Shown piece after piece: positions 49,091 to 58,391 of a stretch of 60,957 bases of DNA. The translations under genes were made by a program, and so were the position numbers. Where the stretch lies: NCBI GenBank assembly GCA_964422205.1, contig CAYRAI010000008.1, positions 1 to 60,957 on the forward strand, read 5' to 3'. Position 1 is the first letter of the stretch. Each line of letters starts with the position of its first letter. Under the pieces are notes generated by a model, which saw only the letters and a program-made list of their open reading frames with translations, made no database searches and was not told the DNA's origin. Source of the DNA: CAZNYN01 sp964422205. Its GTDB lineage: Bacteria > Synergistota > Synergistia > Synergistales > Synergistaceae.

Positions 49091-51541
49091 CTATTCCCCT
49101 TCATCATTGCGGACTATACTGACATCCGCAACAGTGTCGCCGTCATCAAGCCTTACCACTGTGTAGCCGGTGGCTGTACGGCTTAAGCTGGAAACTTCGC
49201 TGGTGTGTATTCTGACCATTCTGCCTTTGCTGCTTATTACCACTATTTCCTCATCATCGGCGACTCCCCATGCCCCTACAAGCAGACCTGTCTTTTCGGA
49301 GAGCTTCATGGCTCTGACTCCGTAGCCGGCGCGGTGGCGCTGGGTAAATTCATCGTAAGGAGTTCTCTTGCCTATACCGCGTTCGCTTATGACGAGCACT
49401 TGCTTGCCTTTTGTGACAATATCGCATCCGACAACAGTGTCTCCTTCGTCAAGGCGTATTCCGCGCACGCCCTGAGCCTGTCTGCCGAGAGGTCTGAATT
49501 CTTCTTCCTCGACTCTTAAAGTCTGTCCTTGGGCAGTGGTCAGGAGTATTTCATCATTGCCGTTCGTTACTCTCACTCGTGAAATAATATCGTCGTCGGC
49601 AAGGCCCAGTACTCTGCGCCCGGCTCTTGTAAGTCCGTCAAGCTCTTCCACTGGAAGACGCTTCGCCGTGCCGTTTTTCGTGATGAAGAATACAAATTTA
49701 GCGTCTTCAAGCTGACTGTCTTTTATGGCTACGACTCTCTCGTCTTTTTCAAGAGTTATTATCGTGTTGATTAGTTTTCCCTTTCCTGTTTTAGGCTCAG
49801 GGAGTGTGAATCCCTTTACTCCGAATACTCTTCCCCTTGTCGTGAAAAGGTAGAGAGTGCGGTGTGTATTTGTGACGGCAAGAAGAGCTATTTCATCTTC
49901 CGACTTTGTGGCTACACCTTTGACTCCCTTGCCTCCGCGCGACTGAACGCGATAGTCCTGAAGCGGCATGCGGCGTATATAACCGTCGTGGCTCAGAGCC
50001 ACAACTATGTCCTCTTCCGGGATGAGGTCTTCGTCCGCCACTTCGTCCGCAGAGTTTTCTATATCTGTGCGCCGTTTGTCGGAGTAGAGGCGGCGTATCT
50101 CTGTCAGTTCTTCTTTTACAACCGAGTCGAGAATTGCGGCGCTGCCGAGTATGCTTCTGTAGCGTTCGATATCCATGAGAAGCTGGCGAAGCTCCGAATC
50201 AAGCTTCTCGCGCTCGAGTCCTGTGAGCCTCTGGAGTCTCATGTCGAGTATTGCCTGAGCCTGTATCTCCGTAAATCCAAGAGAGTCGACAAGGTTCGCC
50301 CTTGCGACAGAAGCGTTCTCCGAAGCTCTGATTATCTTTATGACTTCATTTATCACATCGAGAGCGCGGAGCAGTCCTTCGACTATGTGAGCGCGCTCCT
50401 CCGCTTTGCGCAGACGGTATTCCGTGCGCCTGCGAATAACTTCTCTGCGGTGGTTGAGGAATACCATTACCATCTCTTTAAGGGATAGTTCCTTTGTAGC
50501 GCCCTCGACTATGGCAAGGTTTATAACGCCGAATGTGCTCTGAAGCTGTGTTCTGTTGTAAAGCTGTCTCAGAACAAGGTTGGGATCCGCATCGCGCTGA
50601 AGGTCTATGACTATTCTCATGCCCTCTCTGTCCGATTCGTCGCGCAAATCCGAGACTCCGTCGATTATTCCTGTCTGAACGCCTTTTGCTATAGTCTCGA
50701 TGAAATTTGTCTTGTTCACCATATAGGGGATCTCGGTGATTATAATGCAGCGCTTGCCCTTGCGCCCGTCTTCGACGTCGACTCTTCCCCTTACGATGAT
50801 TTTGCCTCTGCCGGTTCTGTACGCGTCGATTATGCCTTCGCGCCCGAGAATTATTCCTCCTGTCGGGAAGTCCGGGCCTGGCATTAATGTCATCAGCTCT
50901 CCGAGCTCAGCATCGGGATTGTCAAGCATGGCACAGCATACATCCACAGCTTCGCCTAGGTTGTGAGGCGGCATATTGGTCGCCATTCCGACAGCTATGC
51001 CGGTGCTTCCGTTTACAAGAAGGTTTGGAATTCTTGAAGGAAGTGAAAGAGGCTCAACAAGCGATTCATCGTAGTTGGGACCCCAGTCTACCGTTTCTTC
51101 GTTTATATCGGCAAGCATCTCTTCGCCTATAGCGTCAAGCCTCGCCTCTGTATAACGCATTGCGGCGGGGGAATCTCCGTCTATTGATCCGAAGTTTCCC
51201 TGACCGTCGACAAGCGGATATCTCATGCTGAAGTCTTGCGACATGCGAGCCATTGTGTCGTATATAGCGGAATCTCCGTGGGGATGGTACTTACCCATTG
51301 CGTCTCCGACTATGCGGGCTGATTTTTTAAAAGCCTGATTATGCCGCACTCCCATTTCGAGCATAGCATAAAGTATTCTGCGCTGTACAGGCTTAAGTCC
51401 ATCCCTTGCATCGGGAAGGGCTCTGCCCACTATAACGCTCATTGCATAGTTAAGATAGCTTTGCTTTATCTCGTCCTCGAGAGGGAGAGAACGAACCTTA
51501 TTAATCTCAAACAGGTTGGCCTGTTTACTGTTGTGATCCAT
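49091..51541 (-). CDS. gyrA: DNA gyrase subunit A
   Basis: An 816-residue type II topoisomerase subunit. The catalytic Tyr lies in AAMRYTEARL (about 128), and the quinolone-contact region reads HPHGDSAIYDT with Ser and Asp at the sensitive positions. The C-terminal pinwheel carries a GyrA box SRGGKG, preceded by Q (QSRGGKG rather than QRRGGKG). TTGGAGG precedes the ATG. It is co-directional with psd and pssA. Confidence 0.96.
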   Translation of the reverse strand: MDHNSKQANLFEINKVRSLPLEDEIKQSYLNYAMSVIVGRALPDARDGLKPVQRRILYAMLEMGVRHNQAFKKSARIVGDAMGKYHPHGDSAIYDTMARMSQDFSMRYPLVDGQGNFGSIDGDSPAAMRYTEARLDAIGEEMLADINEETVDWGPNYDESLVEPLSLPSRIPNLLVNGSTGIAVGMATNMPPHNLGEAVDVCCAMLDNPDAELGELMTLMPGPDFPTGGIILGREGIIDAYRTGRGKIIVRGRVDVEDGRKGKRCIIITEIPYMVNKTNFIETIAKGVQTGIIDGVSDLRDESDREGMRIVIDLQRDADPNLVLRQLYNRTQLQSTFGVINLAIVEGATKELSLKEMVMVFLNHRREVIRRRTEYRLRKAEERAHIVEGLLRALDVINEVIKIIRASENASVARANLVDSLGFTEIQAQAILDMRLQRLTGLEREKLDSELRQLLMDIERYRSILGSAAILDSVVKEELTEIRRLYSDKRRTDIENSADEVADEDLIPEEDIVVALSHDGYIRRMPLQDYRVQSRGGKGVKGVATKSEDEIALLAVTNTHRTLYLFTTRGRVFGVKGFTLPEPKTGKGKLINTIITLEKDERVVAIKDSQLEDAKFVFFITKNGTAKRLPVEELDGLTRAGRRVLGLADDDIISRVRVTNGNDEILLTTAQGQTLRVEEEEFRPLGRQAQGVRGIRLDEGDTVVGCDIVTKGKQVLVISERGIGKRTPYDEFTQRHRAGYGVRAMKLSEKTGLLVGAWGVADDEEIVVISSKGRMVRIHTSEVSSLSRTATGYTVVRLDDGDTVADVSIVRNDEGE

Positions 51542-51573
51542 ATTAAAACCTCCAACTGCATTAACTTCAAAAT

Positions 51574-51595
51574 GAGCGGCGGTTATCCGCCGCTC
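51574..51595 (-). terminator. Hairpin between the nitroreductase gene and gyrA
   Basis: A perfect 9-bp GC-rich stem (GAGCGGCGG / CCGCCGCTC) with a TTAT loop, followed on the minus strand by ATTTTG. The weak T-run leaves open an attenuation role in the gyrA leader. Confidence 0.6.
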
Positions 51596-51636
51596 TCGTC
51601 ACAGCCTTTATATTGTACCACGTATAAGGAGAGGAA

Positions 51637-52170
51637 TCACCACTTGTTAATGTGAAGTGAGGCAGGGTCTATTCCGCTGTGAGGGTCTTTTGTCTCTGCC
51701 GGCCATCCTGCCGCGGCTATGCCCAGCACTGCAGCGAAGTCGGGAATTTCTAGGAGAGCTTTGATTCTTTCTTCGAGAGAGTCAGCGCCGTGTCTCACTC
51801 CCAGCCATACGGCTCCGAGTCCCAAAGCCTCGCACGAAAGGAGAATGTTCTGCATCGCTGCGGAGCATTCCTCTTCCCACCAAAGAAGCTCCTTGCCGCC
51901 GCGTTCCTTTTCTCCGCAGACAACTATCGCAAAAGCTGCGTCACCAAGCATCTTGGAGTATGGGTGTAGTTCTGATATTTTTTTTAATGTCTCTCTGTCA
52001 TCCATCAATATAAAGTGCCATGGTCTGCGGTTTGCAGCACTTGGAGCGGCGCATGCGCAGGAGAGAATTAATTCTATATCTTCTTTGGGCACGGGAATAT
52101 CGGAAATAAATTTACGTACACTCCTGCGTCCCAGTATGACATCTATTGCATTTTTGCCTCTGTCGGGCAT
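51637..52170 (-). CDS. Nitroreductase family protein
   Basis: A 177-residue FMN-dependent oxidoreductase with the start region RRSVRKF and patterns CACAAPSAANRRPWHF, EECSAAMQNILLSCEALGLG and GWPAE. The ATG overlaps the stop of the Lrp gene (TAATG). The length is usual for short nitroreductases. The substrate is unknown. Confidence 0.9.
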   Translation of the reverse strand: MPDRGKNAIDVILGRRSVRKFISDIPVPKEDIELILSCACAAPSAANRRPWHFILMDDRETLKKISELHPYSKMLGDAAFAIVVCGEKERGGKELLWWEEECSAAMQNILLSCEALGLGAVWLGVRHGADSLEERIKALLEIPDFAAVLGIAAAGWPAETKDPHSGIDPASLHINKW

Positions 52171-52649
52171 TAAAACGCGCTCTCTCCGTTCATAAGCTTT
52201 ATAGGATCTATCGGACGTCCTACAACAGGAGAAGAGAGAACTATTGCCGTTGTAGTCATGCCGCATGAGCCCATCTGGCTTATTACATCTTCAAGGTGTC
52301 CTACGGAGGAGACGACAACCTTCAGAATAACTCCGTCACTTCCCGTTAAGTGGTGGCATTCCAGCACTTCGGGAATGGCCTTTGCGAGTTCATCTGCCTG
52401 AGCCAAGTGAGCGACAGGGATAGAAAGTCTTATAAAAGCCATTATCGGATAGCCGACTCTGGACTGGTTTACGACAGCTCTGTATCCTAATATAATTCCG
52501 GCTTCTTCCATGCGGCGAACTCTCTCCGCCACTGCCGGCGATGAAAGACCGACCCGTCTTCCAAGCTCGTTGAATGAAATTCTTCCGTCTTCCTGAAGAA
52601 TTCTGAGTATCTGTCTGCCAATATCATCAAGCAATTTACTGCTAAGCAT
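52170..52649 (-). CDS. Lrp/AsnC family transcriptional regulator
   Basis: A 159-residue regulator. The helix-turn-helix is at about 10-60 (ILRILQEDGRISFNELGRRV, VAERVRRMEEAGIILGY), followed by the RAM ligand-binding domain with AIPEVLECHHLTGSDGVILK. GGAGG precedes the ATG by 8 bases. Translational coupling to the nitroreductase suggests that gene is a target. Lrp proteins usually sense amino acids. Confidence 0.92.
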   Translation of the reverse strand: MLSSKLLDDIGRQILRILQEDGRISFNELGRRVGLSSPAVAERVRRMEEAGIILGYRAVVNQSRVGYPIMAFIRLSIPVAHLAQADELAKAIPEVLECHHLTGSDGVILKVVVSSVGHLEDVISQMGSCGMTTTAIVLSSPVVGRPIDPIKLMNGESAF

Positions 52650-52827
52650 ATTGATTCCTCCAATCTCCTATATAAAAAAACTGTTTCACATTTTAACTAT
52701 GATATAGTAAAGCATTTTAGGCAAAATTGGAAGAGCTCTATTGTTTTATTTACAATTTATTTATCCGCCATATCAATTCACAGAATATAATCAAAGGCCG
52801 CACTTATGCACCATTTCGTCGGCAGGT

Positions 52828-55800
52828 CTATTGCTTTTTATGGTTTTTTGCAAGGCTGCTTGCAACGGCCCATGCCGCAGGTATTGAGTGTAGGCAGGGT
52901 ATTCCCGCAGATGTCGCACTCTTTCTTAAAGCAGCTCCGCTCGTTATGTGACGCTCGTTGCCTCCTGGAATGTTAAGAACCATATTCCACTCCCCGCTTC
53001 TGAGCCTATCCACCAAGTCGTCAAGAGGAACGGGAGTAACATCTATGCCCCATCTTTTCAGGTAAGCTGCCGTTCCTTCCGTGGCATCTATCGTCCAGCC
53101 CAGAGCCGCGAACTGAGACGCGGCAGTCATAACCTCGGCTTTATGAGAGTCAGCCACGCTTATCAGGATTCTCCCGTTCTTAGGCGGGTTCCACCCTGCC
53201 CCGCGCAGAGCGTCGGTGATGGCATCAGAAAGATTGCTGCCGAGTCCCAGACTTTCTCCCGTGGACATCATACGAGGCCCCAGTTTGGAATCTATTCCCG
53301 GCAGTTTGTCATTTGAGAATACCGGCACTTTGACACCCCACAGGTTGTTGTTAGCACATAACCCCGTACCGTACCCCATATCAGACAATTTTTCACCCAG
53401 GGCAAGTCCCACAGCTATATCAACCATCGGTATTCCGGATATTTTGCTCGCTATAGGTACTGTGCGGCTCGCTCTGGGATTCGCCTCTATTATCCAGAAG
53501 ATTCCGTCCCTAAGAACGAACTGTATATTCAAAAGACCGTGTATATCAAGCTCTTTTGATATCTTTTTTACCGCCTCTAAAATCTCCTCATGCTGCTCGT
53601 CCGTAAGGGAGAAACTTGGGAAAACCGCCATTGAGTCTCCTGAATGTATACCCGACGGATCTATATGCTCAAATATTCCAGGTATCATTACGTCCTCCCC
53701 GTCACAGAGAGCGTCACACTCAAATTCTCTGCCGGAAAGGAATCTGTCCACCATAACTTTCTGCCCAGGAACAGCTTCAAAGGCCTCCTTCAAAACGCCT
53801 AAAAGCTCCGTTTCGCTGTAGACCACCTTCATTGCCACTCCGCCTATTACAAAACTAGGGCGAACCATCAGAGGGAAACCCATCCTTCCTGCCATATCTT
53901 GGGCTTCCTCTATAGAGGCTACATCGCCGCCTTCCGGCTCCGCTATTCCCAATTTGGCAAGGAGGCGCGAAAATTTGCCTCTGTCCTCTGCAGCGTCAAC
54001 AACATCGGCACATGGGCCGAAGAGCTTTACTCCTGCTTCAGACAGATCAAGACCTAACCTTAATGATGTCTGCCCGCCGAAGCAGGAAAACACGCCCAGA
54101 GCCTTTTCTCTCTTCAATATAGGCATCGTGTCGTCAAGAGTCAGAGGCTCAAGGTAGAGAGCATCCGATATATCATGGTCAGTGCTTACTGTCTCGGGGT
54201 TGACGTTTATCATTATCGCCCTTATGCCCCTTCTGCGTATTGCCTCCACTGCTTTGACACAGCAGTAGTCAAACTCTACCCCCTGAGCGATCCTGATGGC
54301 TCCGGAGCCAAGCACAGCTATTCCTCCTTCAGCCTCACACCAAGGATCGCTGCCGACTCCGTAAGTTCCGTAATAATAGCCAGAGCCCGAAGGAGCTTCG
54401 CCGGCACAGCCGTCAACTTCGCGGTAGCCTGTCGTACATCCCTCTTCTTCAAGTATTCTCAGTGTCTCATCCAAAGTAATGCCTGCCGACTCCGCTATCC
54501 GAGAGACAGCAAAACCATGCATACGTCCCGAAACTATATTATCCCTGACGGCCCCGTCCTCTTCGAGATACTTCTCTGCTATCTGTATCTCATTGAGCTG
54601 CTCAATAAAGTATCTGCGTATGTGAGTACGCGCGGCAATTTCATCAACAGTTGCAGAGCTTCTTCTCAAAAGCTCCGTAATAGCCTCAAGACGAAGATGA
54701 GTCGGGGCCATAACCTGCTCCCACAGTTTGTGAGTTGTCCAGGGGCGCATTCTCTTATCGGGAATCATTCTGCCCCTTTCAAGCGAACGGCAGGCTTTAA
54801 CAAGCCCCTGAGCAAAGGTGGAGGCAATAGAAAGCACCTCTCCAGTCGCCTTCATACGCGGGCCTAAAGAGGAATCCGCCTGAGGAAAACTGTCAAAGGG
54901 CCACGATGGAACCTTAACCGCCACATAGTCAAGAGCAGGCTCTGATAAGGCGCTTCCGGCTCCGGTAACAGGATTTGCCATCTCTGTCAGGTTCATGCCC
55001 AAAGCTATCTTTGCCGCCATACGGGCTATGGGATATCCCGTCGCCTTGCTTGCAAGAGCGCTTGAGCGGCTGGCGCGCGGATTAACCTCTATTACATTGT
55101 ACTCGGAACCGTCAGGTGCCAAAGCGAACTGAACATTGCATGCTCCCCTTATGTCCAACACATTGACAATTTTCAGAGCGGCGGTGCGCAGCATCTGCCA
55201 CTCCTTATCAGTCAGAGTAAGGACGGGAGATACAACTATCGAGTCGCCGGTGTGAACCCCCATCGGATCTATGTTTTCCATACTGCATACAGCAAGAGAA
55301 TTACCGGCTCCGTCTCTGACAACTTCAACTTCAACCTCGTGCCACCCCTCAAGATAGCGCTCAATGAGGGCGCGCCCAACAGGTGAGGCGGTAAGCGCGT
55401 CTTCAGTCTGAACTACAAAGTCTTCAATATGGCGCACAACGGAATTTCCGGAACCGCCCAGAGTAAAATCCGGTCTAAGTATCAAAGGAAGAGGATTGCT
55501 CAGAAGAAAATCCTGAGCTTCAGCGACAGAGCCTATACCCTTGCTTGCGATTATAGGCTGATGAGATTCGATCATTGCCCTGCGGAAAGGTTCGCGCCCC
55601 TCTGCTCTCTCTATGGCCGCAGGCTGAGTTCCCAAAACTTTGCAGCCGTACTTCTTCCACATGCCGAGCTTGTGGCACTCCATGCAGAGATTAAGCCCAG
55701 TCTGTCCTCCCAGAGTAGCGACAACTCCGTCGGGACGGTGCTTAATTAAAATTTCCTCGACAACATCCACGGTAAGAGGCCTTATACAGACGACATCAGC

Positions 55801-55977
55801 TACAGATAAGTCAGTCTGTATCGTCGCAGGATTACTGTTTAATAGTATGACACGGCACCCTTCCTCTTTGAGTGCGCGGCACGCCTGAGTTCCCGCATAG
55901 TCAAATTCCGCAGCCTGTCCTATCCTTATGGGGCCAGAGCCAAGCACAAGAACTGTTTTAATGCTTATATCCTTCAT
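52828..55977 (-). CDS. carB: Carbamoyl-phosphate synthase, large subunit
   Basis: A 1049-residue enzyme with two homologous ATP-grasp halves: VLGSGPIRIGQAAEFDYAGT at the N-terminus and AVLGSGAIRIAQGVEFDYC at about 550. Each half carries NPRASRS/NPRASRT metal-site motifs, and an MGS-like allosteric domain closes the protein (about 930-1040). It makes carbamoyl phosphate for pyrimidines and arginine. It starts 2 bases after carA, with AAAGGAGG inside the carA end. No clear terminator is seen in 52650-52827. Confidence 0.96.
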   Translation of the reverse strand: MKDISIKTVLVLGSGPIRIGQAAEFDYAGTQACRALKEEGCRVILLNSNPATIQTDLSVADVVCIRPLTVDVVEEILIKHRPDGVVATLGGQTGLNLCMECHKLGMWKKYGCKVLGTQPAAIERAEGREPFRRAMIESHQPIIASKGIGSVAEAQDFLLSNPLPLILRPDFTLGGSGNSVVRHIEDFVVQTEDALTASPVGRALIERYLEGWHEVEVEVVRDGAGNSLAVCSMENIDPMGVHTGDSIVVSPVLTLTDKEWQMLRTAALKIVNVLDIRGACNVQFALAPDGSEYNVIEVNPRASRSSALASKATGYPIARMAAKIALGMNLTEMANPVTGAGSALSEPALDYVAVKVPSWPFDSFPQADSSLGPRMKATGEVLSIASTFAQGLVKACRSLERGRMIPDKRMRPWTTHKLWEQVMAPTHLRLEAITELLRRSSATVDEIAARTHIRRYFIEQLNEIQIAEKYLEEDGAVRDNIVSGRMHGFAVSRIAESAGITLDETLRILEEEGCTTGYREVDGCAGEAPSGSGYYYGTYGVGSDPWCEAEGGIAVLGSGAIRIAQGVEFDYCCVKAVEAIRRRGIRAIMINVNPETVSTDHDISDALYLEPLTLDDTMPILKREKALGVFSCFGGQTSLRLGLDLSEAGVKLFGPCADVVDAAEDRGKFSRLLAKLGIAEPEGGDVASIEEAQDMAGRMGFPLMVRPSFVIGGVAMKVVYSETELLGVLKEAFEAVPGQKVMVDRFLSGREFECDALCDGEDVMIPGIFEHIDPSGIHSGDSMAVFPSFSLTDEQHEEILEAVKKISKELDIHGLLNIQFVLRDGIFWIIEANPRASRTVPIASKISGIPMVDIAVGLALGEKLSDMGYGTGLCANNNLWGVKVPVFSNDKLPGIDSKLGPRMMSTGESLGLGSNLSDAITDALRGAGWNPPKNGRILISVADSHKAEVMTAASQFAALGWTIDATEGTAAYLKRWGIDVTPVPLDDLVDRLRSGEWNMVLNIPGGNERHITSGAALRKSATSAGIPCLHSIPAAWAVASSLAKNHKKQ

Positions 55978-55979
55978 CC

Positions 55980-57032
55980 CTATGCCTCCTTTGCGGCTTT
56001 CAGCTTAGCGGTAAAATTATCAAAAATATAAGAAGCGTCCTCAGGCCCGGGCGATGCCTCAGGATGAAACTGAACGCTCAAAGCATCATACTTTTTGTGG
56101 CGCAGACCTTCAACGGTACCGTCTCCCAAATGGCGATATGCAACTTCAAGCCCTGTTCCGCAGAGAGTTGCCTCATCCACCGCATATTGGTGATTCTGGC
56201 TGGTAATAATCCCGCGCCCCGTCTTAGTGTCCAAAACAGGCTGATTCGCCCCTCTGTGCCCGAAAGCAAGCTTCATAGTGGATGCTCCGCAGGAGCGCGC
56301 AAGAAGCTGATTGCCGAGACACACCCCTAAAATCGGAACATACCCAAGCATTTTTTTTATCTCAGCGGCTTCAAAATCCAACACGGCAGGGTCACCAGGC
56401 CCGTTGCTTAAAATAACGCCGTCCGCTCCGCAGGCCAGAACATCCTCCGCTTTGGTAAGGTTCGGAAAGCGTATAACCTTACAGCCGCGCGAAGTAAAAC
56501 TGCGTATAATATTCTCCTTAACACCGTAATCCATGAGAGCCACAGCAACATCCCCCTCACCTATCACCTCAACCTCTTTGCAGGAAACCTTCGTAACCAT
56601 ATCATGAGGAAGCTCGGCAATCTTCGGAAGCACGGGCTCAAAATCAAGACGTCCCATTATCGAACCTTTCTCCCTAACCTTCAAAATAAGCTGTCTCGTG
56701 TCAATACCTTCGATAAAAGGAGTTTCGTTTGCATCCATCCATGAACTCAAATGTTCAAAACGTCCATTTTCAGTTTCATCAAGCTTTGCCGCAACAGCGG
56801 CAGAGAGCCACACGCGTCGTCCTTCCAGCCTCTCCTTATCCACTCCGTAGATACCAATAGGCGGAAAAGCGAAGACAACAATCTGTCCGCAATAGGATGG
56901 GTCTGTAAGAGTCTGGGGATAGCCGCATGAGGCTGTAGTAAAGACAACTTCACCTTCAACAGCTTCCTTGAGAACTCCCATTCCCTTCCAAACAGTGCCG
57001 TCTGCCAAAGTCAAAAATACGCGGCTCTTCAT
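55980..57032 (-). CDS. carA: Carbamoyl-phosphate synthase, small subunit
   Basis: A 350-residue glutaminase subunit. The CPSase small-chain domain (about 1-140) is followed by a class I amidotransferase with catalytic Cys in LGVCLGNQLLA and His/Glu in QFHPEASPGPED. AAGGAG precedes the ATG by about 10 bases. It is the first gene of carAB, about 125 bases from the predicted transcription start. Confidence 0.96.
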   Translation of the reverse strand: MKSRVFLTLADGTVWKGMGVLKEAVEGEVVFTTASCGYPQTLTDPSYCGQIVVFAFPPIGIYGVDKERLEGRRVWLSAAVAAKLDETENGRFEHLSSWMDANETPFIEGIDTRQLILKVREKGSIMGRLDFEPVLPKIAELPHDMVTKVSCKEVEVIGEGDVAVALMDYGVKENIIRSFTSRGCKVIRFPNLTKAEDVLACGADGVILSNGPGDPAVLDFEAAEIKKMLGYVPILGVCLGNQLLARSCGASTMKLAFGHRGANQPVLDTKTGRGIITSQNHQYAVDEATLCGTGLEVAYRHLGDGTVEGLRHKKYDALSVQFHPEASPGPEDASYIFDNFTAKLKAAKEA

Positions 57033-57100
57033 TTTTTATATATCTCCTTCTGTCCCAAAAGCGGGAAATATGGTTTAAATTTAGTCGATATCATACAAAT

Positions 57101-57131
57101 AAATAAACCTAAATATAAGTTTTGTTTATTT
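57101..57131 (-). promoter_or_regulatory. Inverted repeat in the carAB leader
   Basis: AAATAAAC and GTTTATTT form an 8-bp inverted repeat with a 15-base loop in the AT-rich leader. It may be an operator or simply AT-rich coincidence. No PyrR or ArgR box is recognised. Confidence 0.3.
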
Positions 57132-57164
57132 TTATATTTTACCTACTGTTCAAAGTTCTTGAGT

Positions 57165-57192
57165 ATTATAGCGGTTCTTCTCAATAAGTCAA
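57165..57192 (-). promoter_or_regulatory. Promoter of carAB
   Basis: On the minus strand TTGACT and TATAAT are separated by 16 bases, with an expected start near 57157. Confidence 0.75.
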
Positions 57193-57301
57193 GTAGTCAC
57201 TCGACCAGTTTTAGTTGAATTACCAATAGTTCAATCGGTTGCATAAAATATCAGGCTAAAAGATGAGTGTATAATAAAAGAAAAGAACGGAGAGGAAAAA
57301 T

Positions 57302-57781
57302 TTGGATTATAGCTTTGCACCCATAGCAGATGAAAAATCTAAATTGTTAATATTAGGCTCATTGCCTGGCATCAAATCCTTGAATGAGAGCCAATATTAC
57401 GCTCATCCTCAAAACAGCTTCTGGAAAATAATCCTTGCCGCAATCAACGAGCCCTTTACGTCAGACTACGAAACAAAGCGCATCATACTCTTGGCTCACA
57501 ATATTGCGCTATGGGATGTAATCAAAAGTGCGGAACGCAAGGGCAGCCTCGACACAAACATAAAAGACGAGATACCTAACGACATCCCGGGCTTTCTAAA
57601 AGAACACCCCAATATTAATTTCATGGCATTTAACGGGGCCTGCGCTTTTAATAAATACAAAAAGCACCTAGGCACCCCGCCCCTCCCATACAAAAAACTC
57701 CTCTCAACAAGCCCCGCCTGCGCAGGCAGAGATGAAGAGAGGAGAAAAATGTGGAACGACATGCTGACACTCACACTGTAA
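57302..57781 (+). CDS. Family 6 uracil/hypoxanthine-DNA glycosylase
   Basis: A 159-residue DNA repair enzyme of the UDG superfamily, closest to DNA-deoxyinosine glycosylases. It shows motif 1 LGSLPGIKSLNESQYYAHPQ with NSFWKI, and the distal motif LLSTSPACAG. The start is TTG with GGAGAGG 7 bases upstream, and a TATAAT box lies near 57272-57277. It should excise deaminated bases, hypoxanthine being the known substrate of family 6. Confidence 0.85.
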   Translation: MDYSFAPIADEKSKLLILGSLPGIKSLNESQYYAHPQNSFWKIILAAINEPFTSDYETKRIILLAHNIALWDVIKSAERKGSLDTNIKDEIPNDIPGFLKEHPNINFMAFNGACAFNKYKKHLGTPPLPYKKLLSTSPACAGRDEERRKMWNDMLTLTL

Positions 57782-57959
57782 TTTTTTAAATTCAAAACAC
57801 CTGTTCACCAGGTCACTGCTAAAAACCACACCAAGCTGAAGCCAGCTTATGCCCTACCTTTGCCACACACTTCTAATTGAAAAATAAAACTCAAAGTTCC
57901 CTTGACAAGGAATGTCGTTTATTTCTGGGGAGACCTGCGGACAAAAAAACAGGACGATT

Positions 57960-58189
57960 CAGGCAACTCCCGCAATGGGAAAGGACATAAGACAATAAAA
58001 TGCGGCTTAGGTGAAATGGAAACAGAGACACTGCGCGACCACAAAAGCACATTTCCGCCTCAGATAGGTTTCAAGCGTCTGCACAGAGTCGATCCATTGG
58101 ACGAGGCTGTGATGGTCTTACATGCAAAAGGAATGACCACAAGAGATACACAAACAACAATCAAAGAACTATACCGTATCGATATATAG
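57960..58189 (+). pseudogene. IS256-type transposase remnant
   Basis: A frame contains NSRNGKGHKTIKCGLGEME, RDHKSTFPPQIGFKR and HAKGMTTRDTQTTIKELYRI, the early segment of IS256-family transposases (usually about 400 residues). It ends in a stop at 58189, and no catalytic DDE residues or inverted ends are visible. The segments 57782-57959 and 58190-58290 hold no other gene I can support. Confidence 0.75.
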
Positions 58190-58303
58190 GCAGTATTTGT
58201 GCTGATACAGCCGTGGCAATGAAAGAGGACGTGCCTAGGCATTTACGCTTGTCCTTGCCAAACATTGCTGTTAGAATAAAATTGTTCCACAAAAAGACCG
58301 CTT

Positions 58304-58373
58304 GCTTCGGGGATTACCTGAAGCCGGGGGAAAACCACAATCACATTACTGTCCGCGGGGAGATTCCGTGCGG
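58304..58373 (+). promoter_or_regulatory. Possible structured leader of hydG
   Basis: Two small stems, GCTTC/GAAGC (58304-58324) and CCGC/GCGG (58353-58373), precede the hydG ribosome site. No known riboswitch consensus is matched, and the second stem lies close to the start, where it could mask it. Confidence 0.25.
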
Positions 58374-58391
58374 AGGGAAGGATGATTCATA

